29,307 nucleotides of DNA from JAWPMV01 sp038527215. Lineage in GTDB: Bacteria; Bacteroidota; Bacteroidia; J057. Shown here piece by piece: positions 24,605-29,307 of the stretch; within the stretch, counting starts at the first letter, position 1, and each line of letters starts with the position of its first letter. A program made the position numbers and the translations under genes. The notes under the pieces were generated by a model. It searched no databases and was not told the DNA's origin. It saw nothing but the letters and a program-made list of their open reading frames with translations. The stretch covers positions 1-29,307 of the forward strand of contig JBCBGC010000108.1 of assembly GCA_038527215.1 (NCBI GenBank), written 5' to 3'.

Positions 24605-24645
24605 CCACGAATGCGCGAATTACGGACGAATCGGGAGCAATACGT
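24605..24645 (+). repeat. Truncated cap unit of array 2
   Basis: Starts CCACGAATGCGCGAAT and then turns into TACGGACGAATCGGGAGC, without the right arm. The cap of array 1 has the same form (TAGGGACGAATCGGGGGC). It is shorter and more diverged than the full units. Confidence 0.8.
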
Positions 24646-24765
24646 GTGCCTGAAAAAATCGCAGCTTCCCTCAAAACGCGGTCATTTGAGTGAAGGATAG
24701 ATTTGAAGTATATTCAACTTTAACTCTCCTGATTTTGGGAGAGGAGAAAGGGCAGGCTTCAACGC

Positions 24766-25350
24766 ATGGATTCAATCAAAGCATTACAAACTTTATTAGA
24801 CCAGCTGAAGGATAAAGACCTCCAGGGTTTGACTTCTCAGAAGGCTATGGACGCCCTGGAAGCCTACAGCGAAAGGTATCAGGAGCTTTATGATTATTGG
24901 ATGCAGGAGGTGAAGGCAGGCAAAGAAATCCCCTTGGAAAAGATGGGTTCCCTCCTCGAGGCGGTATCCGCAGAAATGAAGCAGCAATTTACCCGACCTC
25001 CCAGTCCTAAAATGCCGCATCCCTTTTATATGATCAGGAGCTTTAGGCAGCGACTCGCTTACCTGACATTTGAAAGAGATAAAAGACTCCCTAGCTACAA
25101 AAACCAGCCTTGCCATTGTGCCTTGCGCTTGGCACATGGCATTGAACCTGACTTCCCCCAACTAATCGATTATGGCCGGGCCGTCTTGTATCACGACGAT
25201 GAGAACTTTCTCATCAAGCGATGCCCCCACTGTGGAACGAAATGGATCGATGCCACGGTACCAGGCATGCTGAGTATGTCCCAGACCTGGCGGGAGTGGG
25301 ACCCCATGGAATATGTATTGAGAGAAGTATTTGCAGATAAAAAGGGGTAA
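24766..25350 (+). CDS. Unknown protein with a Cys/His zinc-binding-like module
   Basis: A 194-residue cytoplasmic protein of no recognised family. The first 75 residues are helical and charged (ALQTLLDQLKDKDLQGL, YQELYDYWMQEV), possibly a coiled coil or helical bundle. The second part has a cluster of potential metal ligands: CHC at 116-118 and CPHC at 153-156, joined by a 34-residue loop (HGIEPDFPQLIDYGRAVLY). Two CxC/CxxC pairs suggest a zinc ribbon. The tail is Trp-rich (TWREWDPMEYVL). It stands alone between the repeat array and the peptidase gene, 42 bases from the latter. The start at 24766 has an A-rich, not a Shine-Dalgarno, leader. Confidence 0.6.
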   Translation: MDSIKALQTLLDQLKDKDLQGLTSQKAMDALEAYSERYQELYDYWMQEVKAGKEIPLEKMGSLLEAVSAEMKQQFTRPPSPKMPHPFYMIRSFRQRLAYLTFERDKRLPSYKNQPCHCALRLAHGIEPDFPQLIDYGRAVLYHDDENFLIKRCPHCGTKWIDATVPGMLSMSQTWREWDPMEYVLREVFADKKG

Positions 25351-25392
25351 GCCGGCTTTTACCCAGACTAAATTCCCCAAACGCCCACTCAC

Positions 25393-26568
25393 ATGAAGAA
25401 TCAACTCTTATTGTTTACCCTGCTCCTCCTCTACCTTTCCGCATTTGGACAAAAACCCCGAGCCCGGGACATCGGCGTGCCTTTTTTTGGCAAGCCCGGT
25501 GAGTTCAATGCCATCACGGATGTAAAAGGAGTCGAAGTAGGCTACAGCACCATCATTTCGGGAGAAGGGAAAAATGTGGTGGGCGAAGGCCCCGTTCGGA
25601 CTGGCGTTACGGCCATTTTTCCCCGAGGAAAAGCCGCGAAATTCAGTCCGGTTTACGCCAACTGGTATAGCCTCAATGGCAATGGCGAAATGACCGGCAC
25701 CACCTGGGTAACGGAATCCGGTTTTCTCGAAACTCCCATCATGATCACCAATACCAACAGCGTGGGCGAAGTCAGACAAGCGGTCCTCAAATGGTATGTG
25801 GACACGGACTGGTACCGAGGCGAGGACTGGTGGTACACCTATCCGGTGGTAGCAGAAACCTACGACGGATTTTTAAATGATATTTATGGCTTTCATGTGC
25901 AGGAAAAACATGTGCTGGAAGCGATTGAAGATGCTAAAAGCGGTCCCATAGCCGAAGGCAATGTTGGCGGCGGCACGGGCATGATGTGCCTGGGCTTTAA
26001 GGGAGGAACCGGAACCGCTTCCCGGGTCTTTCAGATTCAGGATTCCACCTATACCGTAGGCGCACTGGTCCAGGCCAACTTTGGCTACAAAGGGAACCTG
26101 ACCATCGCGGGCGTACCTGTAGGCCAGGAACTGATGGACACCCTGAACTATGAGCTTCAGGCCCCGCCCCAGGGCCGCCGCAAAGAAGGAGATGGCTCTA
26201 TCATCGTGGTGGTCGCCACCGATGCACCCCTTTTGCCCCACCAGCTAAAACGAGTAGCGCAACGCATCCCCCTGGGCATCGCCAAAGTAGGCGGCATCGG
26301 TTCCAATGGTTCAGGCGATATTTTCATCGCTTTTTCCACCGCCAACAAACAAGCCTTTAATCGAGAAAAAAATGTGATGGTAGAAAGCCTTTCCAACGAC
26401 CAGATTTCCTGGATTTTTCAAAGCACCGTGCAGGCCGTAGAAGAAGCCATCATCAACGCCATGATCGCTGCCGAAACCATGGAAGGCATTAATGGCAATA
26501 AAGCGCACGCCATTCCGCATGAGTTGCTGCGAGAGACCTTGAAGAAGTATAATCGGCTAGAGGAGTAG
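25393..26568 (+). CDS. P1 family (DmpA/S58) aminopeptidase, exported
   Basis: A 391-residue protein with a signal peptide (about 1-20, ending AFGQ). It belongs to the S58/DmpA group of self-cleaving Ntn-type aminopeptidases. Landmarks are FNAITDVKGVEVGYSTI (about 36-52), GNVGGGTGMMCLGFKGGTG (about 195-213) and DGSIIVVVATDAPLLPHQL (about 267-285). In relatives the precursor cuts itself before a Ser, which becomes the N-terminal nucleophile of the beta chain. The matching residue here is Ser269, so a processed enzyme of about 250 + 123 residues is predicted. Family members release N-terminal D- or beta-amino acids. The exported location is seen in several Bacteroidota members. Confidence 0.9.
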   Translation: MKNQLLLFTLLLLYLSAFGQKPRARDIGVPFFGKPGEFNAITDVKGVEVGYSTIISGEGKNVVGEGPVRTGVTAIFPRGKAAKFSPVYANWYSLNGNGEMTGTTWVTESGFLETPIMITNTNSVGEVRQAVLKWYVDTDWYRGEDWWYTYPVVAETYDGFLNDIYGFHVQEKHVLEAIEDAKSGPIAEGNVGGGTGMMCLGFKGGTGTASRVFQIQDSTYTVGALVQANFGYKGNLTIAGVPVGQELMDTLNYELQAPPQGRRKEGDGSIIVVVATDAPLLPHQLKRVAQRIPLGIAKVGGIGSNGSGDIFIAFSTANKQAFNREKNVMVESLSNDQISWIFQSTVQAVEEAIINAMIAAETMEGINGNKAHAIPHELLRETLKKYNRLEE

Positions 26569-26605
26569 GATTAAAAGCGCAGTCATCCTGGGCACCAATT
26601 GGAAG

Positions 26606-27199
26606 ATGGAAAAAACCAAGCAAGAAATATTCACTAAGGCTATGCAACAGGTAAATCCCGAGATGGATGAGGCTGCCCTGGCGTACCTGCTTGAGAGTTG
26701 CTTGTCCCATACCTTCCCCAAAAAAGACGAAATTATTACTGCGGGTCGAAAGCAAAAGGGCATTTTCTTTTTGACCCGTGGACTGGTGAGAGGATTTTAT
26801 GTGGATGCCAAAGGGGATGAGATCAGCATCCGATTTATCAATCATCAAGGATGGGTAACCCATTACACTGCTTTAATCACCCAAACTCCCAGTCAGTACA
26901 CCTTCCAATGCTTAGAAGAATGCGAGGTGGTAGAATTACCTTTTGAGCGTATCCTCACAGGGTATGCCGCCTTTCCTTCCTTAGAAAAACTCGGCAGACT
27001 GATCGCCGAGTCTGTCCTCATCACCCAACAAGCCCGGATTGAAAGTTTCCAATTTTTGGACGGGACGCAACGCTACGAGCAGTTTGTAAGCATTTATCCA
27101 GACCTGTTTAACCGCGTCTCTCTCTCCCACCTAAGCACCTATCTGGGCATCAAACGTCAATCCCTCAGCAGAATCCGCAAAAAAATGAGCGGCCACTAG
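26606..27199 (+). CDS. Crp/Fnr family transcriptional regulator
   Basis: A 197-residue regulator. A cyclic-nucleotide-binding-like barrel spans about 30-118 (FPKKDEIITAGRKQKGIFFLTRGLVRGFY...), but the Gly-Glu...Arg-Ser phosphate-binding cassette of true CRP is not seen, so cAMP is unlikely to be the signal. There are no Fe-S cysteines as in FNR. The helix-turn-helix is at about 168-193 (SLSHLSTYLGIKRQSLSRI). It begins 37 bases after the peptidase stop and may be its own unit. The next gene, NmrA-like, has a palindrome in its promoter that this protein could bind. A second regulator of the same type lies at 28826. Confidence 0.88.
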   Translation: MEKTKQEIFTKAMQQVNPEMDEAALAYLLESCLSHTFPKKDEIITAGRKQKGIFFLTRGLVRGFYVDAKGDEISIRFINHQGWVTHYTALITQTPSQYTFQCLEECEVVELPFERILTGYAAFPSLEKLGRLIAESVLITQQARIESFQFLDGTQRYEQFVSIYPDLFNRVSLSHLSTYLGIKRQSLSRIRKKMSGH

Positions 27200-27202
27200 T
27201 TT

Positions 27203-27218
27203 TGTCACATATGTGTCA
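27203..27218. promoter_or_regulatory. Candidate Crp/Fnr operator
   Basis: TGTCACATATGTGTCA is a 16-base inverted repeat with a perfect 10-base core CACATATGTG and one mismatched pair. It starts 4 bases after the Crp/Fnr stop and ends 23 bases before the TAGGTTTG element, a typical activator position. Confidence 0.5.
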
Positions 27219-27240
27219 GGCAGGAGGTGGCCCTGTCCCA

Positions 27241-27248
27241 TAGGTTTG
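27241..27248 (+). promoter_or_regulatory. -7 element for the NmrA-like gene
   Basis: TAGGTTTG is an exact TAnnTTTG match, about 20 bases before the ATG at 27269. No good -33 TTG stands at the usual distance, which fits a promoter needing an activator at 27203-27218. Confidence 0.45.
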
Positions 27249-27268
27249 TATCATTAATTCTCAATGAT

Positions 27269-27910
27269 ATGAACGTCTTATTGATTGGGGCAAGCGGTTT
27301 TACCGGGAAAGTGGTCCTCCAAAGTCTATTGAGTCAGGGGCATCAGGTTACAGCCGTAACGCGCGACCTCTCCTCCCTGAAAAGCCATCAAAAAGGCTTG
27401 CGCATCCTGCTGGGGAACGTGCTCGATGCGGATTTTATTACCAAAGCCTTGAAAAATCAAGATGCAGTCATCAACTGCCTCGGCATAGGAGGAAAAGGGA
27501 ATGCTAAGCCTAACAGCCTGGTATCTGATGCGATGGAAATCCTGGTAAGCGCCATGGAAAAAGCCAAGGTGAAAAGGCTAATCGCCATGAGTAATGTGGG
27601 CGCCGGCAATAGCCGGGCTTTTCAGCCCTGGTATTTTACCAACATCATTCTCCCCCTTTTTATGAAATGGCTCCAGGTAATTATTGAGGACAAAAATAAA
27701 ATGGAGCCTTTGATCATGAATAGCCAGTTGGATTGGACCATTGTCCGCTGCCCAAATATCGTAGATCAACCCGCTAAGCATACTCTCCATGCGACCATCG
27801 ATGGAAAAGGCTTAGGCTTCTCCGTTACCAATAGGGATGTAGCAGCGTTTATGGTCGACCAAATCAACCGCACAGATTTTCTCCATCAGGCACCTTGTGT
27901 TTCCAATTAA
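27269..27910 (+). CDS. NmrA-like NAD(P)-binding protein (atypical SDR)
   Basis: A 213-residue single Rossmann-fold protein. The NAD(P) motif GASGFTGKVV is at about 7-16 and TRDLSSLK follows strand 2, with Arg suggesting NADP. The downstream VINCLGIGGKG and MSNVGAGNS strands are those of NmrA-like or SDR_a5-type proteins. The C-terminus is shortened and no YxxxK is seen, so a sensor or atypical reductase role is more likely than a classical dehydrogenase. The start at 27269 is preferred to a GTG at 27227 because the longer form would add 14 unrelated residues and start before the promoter element. Confidence 0.82.
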   Translation: MNVLLIGASGFTGKVVLQSLLSQGHQVTAVTRDLSSLKSHQKGLRILLGNVLDADFITKALKNQDAVINCLGIGGKGNAKPNSLVSDAMEILVSAMEKAKVKRLIAMSNVGAGNSRAFQPWYFTNIILPLFMKWLQVIIEDKNKMEPLIMNSQLDWTIVRCPNIVDQPAKHTLHATIDGKGLGFSVTNRDVAAFMVDQINRTDFLHQAPCVSN

Positions 27911-27922
27911 GCTTCTTCACGC

Positions 27923-28765
27923 ATGAAAAATTTACCTTTCCTTTTTGCCATGGTTTTATCTTCCAACCCCCTATTCACCCAAGCAGAAGGTTCATTGCCT
28001 TTGGAACCACACGCTATACAAACCCGCATTGGCCAGATTGCGGTTTACCAAAGGGTCGTTCCAAATACCGTTCCCGTGATCTTTATACACGGGGTGTATT
28101 ATGACCATCATCTCTGGAATTATTATACAGAGCGGATTCAAGACCGGACCGTGATCAGTGTCGACATGCCGTTGCACGGAAAAAGTAAAAACATTCCATT
28201 AAAAAACTGGCAATTGGAGGACTGCGCCCAGATGTTGATAGACATCCTGGACCAGCTGGGACATTCGGAAGCCTATGCCATCGGTCATTCCTGGGGCAGC
28301 ATGACCATCCTGCGAGCGGCGGCCAAACATCCGGACAGATTTAAGGCCATCGGCCTGTGCAATATGCCCGTAGCCCAGGCATCCTTAAGCCAAAAATTAG
28401 CCTTTGGGTTTCAACACCTCATGCTTCCTTTCAGGAAGTTTTATACCGGGCAAGTCTCAAAAGTGATGTTCTCAGCCGCATCCCGAGCAGCCAGACCAGA
28501 ACTGAAAAACTATCTCGAATCTACCATGTCCCTGCTCAGCCAGCGCGAAATCAGAAAAACCGATCGGGCAGTGATCACCCAGGCTGATGACGGGCAGCTA
28601 TACCTGCAAACCTTGCAGGTGCCTGCACTGGCGCTGAAAGGGGAAGAGGATTATGTTCCCAGGCTTCAACAAATAGAAACCACCGTTATTCCCGGGGCTC
28701 ATACCAGTCCATTGGAACGACCGAAAGAAGTGCTTATCTTCATTCAACGTGTCCTGCGTGAATAA
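27923..28765 (+). CDS. Exported alpha/beta hydrolase
   Basis: A 280-residue alpha/beta-hydrolase-fold protein with a likely signal peptide (FLFAMVLSSNPLFTQAEG). The oxyanion HG is in FIHGVYYDHHLW (about 54-65), the nucleophile elbow is GHSWGS (Ser123), the acid is probably Asp243 in GEEDYVP, and the base is His260 in PGAHTSP. All residues of the triad are present, so it should be active on some ester or related bond. The substrate is unknown. It starts 12 bases after the NmrA-like gene, suggesting an operon under the candidate operator at 27203. Confidence 0.85.
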   Translation: MKNLPFLFAMVLSSNPLFTQAEGSLPLEPHAIQTRIGQIAVYQRVVPNTVPVIFIHGVYYDHHLWNYYTERIQDRTVISVDMPLHGKSKNIPLKNWQLEDCAQMLIDILDQLGHSEAYAIGHSWGSMTILRAAAKHPDRFKAIGLCNMPVAQASLSQKLAFGFQHLMLPFRKFYTGQVSKVMFSAASRAARPELKNYLESTMSLLSQREIRKTDRAVITQADDGQLYLQTLQVPALALKGEEDYVPRLQQIETTVIPGAHTSPLERPKEVLIFIQRVLRE

Positions 28766-28813
28766 GCCTGAGACCTAAGGTCGTGCTGATGCAAGGGGAG
28801 AGCAGGCTTTTTT
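28764..28813 (+). terminator. Possible terminator after the hydrolase gene
   Basis: AAGCCTG (28764-28770) and CAGGCTT (28803-28809) form a 7-bp stem that includes the hydrolase stop codon region and is followed by TTTT. The loop is long (32 bases) but contains its own GACC/GGTC hairpin (from 28772). It could separate the operon from the next regulator. Confidence 0.45.
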
Positions 28814-28825
28814 CCCACGAAAAAA

Positions 28826-29307
28826 ATGGAAGCATTTAAGACCTATCTCAATCACATCAGTCCCCTTACAGAGGAGACCTTCGAAGCCTTACTGCCTTAT
28901 TTTAACCAGATTACCCTAAAGAAAAACGAATTCTTTGTGCGGGAAGGGGACTACGCGAAAAGAATCGGCTTTTTAGAAAAAGGGATTGTGCGGGCATTTT
29001 TCACCAATCACGAAGGCAAAGACTACAACAAACAGTTTTTCGTGGGGCCTTCCATCATTGGGGCCTACACTTCCCTGCTCACCCGGCAGCCCAACAAAAT
29101 CGCTCAACAAGCCTTGACGGATTGTCAGGTATGGGTAGCAGACTATGAAAAAATTGAGGCGTTGTATGAACACCATCATGACCTCGAACGACTGGGCAGG
29201 AAAATCGCTGAGTTCTATTTTCTGGAAAAAGAACAAAAAGAACTGGAAATGGCCTTACTCGATGGGGACAAAAGGTACCTCATCATGCGGGAAAGGTTTC
29301 CTACCAT
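28826..29307 (+). CDS. Crp/Fnr family regulator, cut by the window end
   Basis: The first 160 codons of a regulator of the same class as the gene at 26606: MEAFKTYLNHISPLTEETF..., a barrel with KKNEFFVREGDYAKRIGFLEKGIVRAFF (about 32-59), then the C-helix FYFLEKEQKELEMALLDGDKRYL (about 131-153). The DNA-binding end is missing because the window stops at 29307. No cAMP-binding cassette is visible in the part present. The ATG is preceded by an A-rich leader. It lies 60 bases after the hydrolase gene. Confidence 0.85.
   Translation, partial: MEAFKTYLNHISPLTEETFEALLPYFNQITLKKNEFFVREGDYAKRIGFLEKGIVRAFFTNHEGKDYNKQFFVGPSIIGAYTSLLTRQPNKIAQQALTDCQVWVADYEKIEALYEHHHDLERLGRKIAEFYFLEKEQKELEMALLDGDKRYLIMRERFPT

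Larger units (their letters stand above)
24065..24765. other. Intergenic region dominated by palindromic repeat array 2
   Basis: After a terminator at 24100-24127 the whole stretch to about 24645 is the tandem palindrome array described separately. 24646-24765 holds the leader of the next gene with a weak CTCTCC/GGAGAG inverted repeat and no gene. A 159-codon open frame crosses the array but is not considered real. Confidence 0.8.

Noticed and set aside
24136..24645. CRISPR-like array
   Set aside because: The short sequences between repeats are near-identical AT-rich linkers, not unique spacers; the repeat itself is a 62-bp palindrome; no cas gene is nearby.
24221..24700. 159-codon open frame across repeat array 2
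   Set aside because: It lies entirely in tandem palindromic repeats, its peptide only mirrors the repeat units in changing frames, and it has no leader or homologous domain.

Overview
The window looks like a piece of the chromosome of a Bacteroidota bacterium, probably of the Saprospiria/Lewinella kind. The evidence is a large secreted protein with a YPNP-type type IX secretion (T9SS) C-terminal sorting domain, several Sec signal peptides and lipoboxes, A-rich rather than Shine-Dalgarno leaders, Bacteroidota-type -7 elements (TAnnTTTG) at several starts, a CarboxypepD_reg-like protein and two Crp/Fnr regulators of the Bacteroidota kind. The genus is inference. No rRNA, tRNA, phage, plasmid or CRISPR feature was seen.

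Layout. 1-367 is non-coding and carries palindromic repeats and a terminator. 368-6248 (minus) holds the T9SS cargo and a PhoD-like phosphatase lipoprotein. 6366-9879 holds a lipocalin-like secreted protein, a convergent methyltransferase, an Old Yellow Enzyme and a Dph6-type ATP pyrophosphatase. 9880-16159 is one long run of minus-strand genes: cupin-like protein, repeat array 1, PNPOx-like protein, secreted DinB-like protein, an amidohydrolase/epimerase/membrane-protein operon, a polysaccharide deacetylase and a RAYT transposase with a perfect 17-bp palindrome just upstream. 16292-20120 (plus) holds an L,D-transpeptidase, a gene remnant, a YCII/DGPF - DUF1569 - ECF42-type sigma factor cluster and a DUF433/DUF5615 toxin-antitoxin pair. 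20131-22199 (minus) holds a MOSC protein and a CarboxypepD_reg-like protein. 22488-24064 is a two-gene operon (BIG2-DM13 lipoprotein plus putative outer-membrane barrel), followed by repeat array 2. 24766-29307 holds a Cys/His-rich unknown, a DmpA-type peptidase, a Crp/Fnr regulator, an NmrA-like protein, an alpha/beta hydrolase and a second Crp/Fnr regulator cut by the window end.

How the genes may work together. The clearest functional groupings are the ECF42 cluster (18252 starts inside the stop codon of DUF1569 as TAATG), the DM13 lipoprotein/barrel pair (also coupled by TAATG), the toxin-antitoxin pair, and the Crp/Fnr-NmrA-hydrolase group, which has a near-perfect 16-bp palindrome just upstream of a TAGGTTTG promoter element.

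The most unusual structure is a family of 62-63-bp imperfect palindromes in two tandem arrays about 13 kb apart (10687-10890 and 24136-24645). Their period is 77-79 bp. Each canonical unit carries six CGAAT/ATTCG motifs placed mirror-symmetrically at 8- and 11-bp steps. Each array ends in the same kind of truncated cap unit. A RAYT transposase lies between the arrays, but its own upstream palindrome is of a different sequence family. All functional statements come from reading motifs by eye; no database search was possible.
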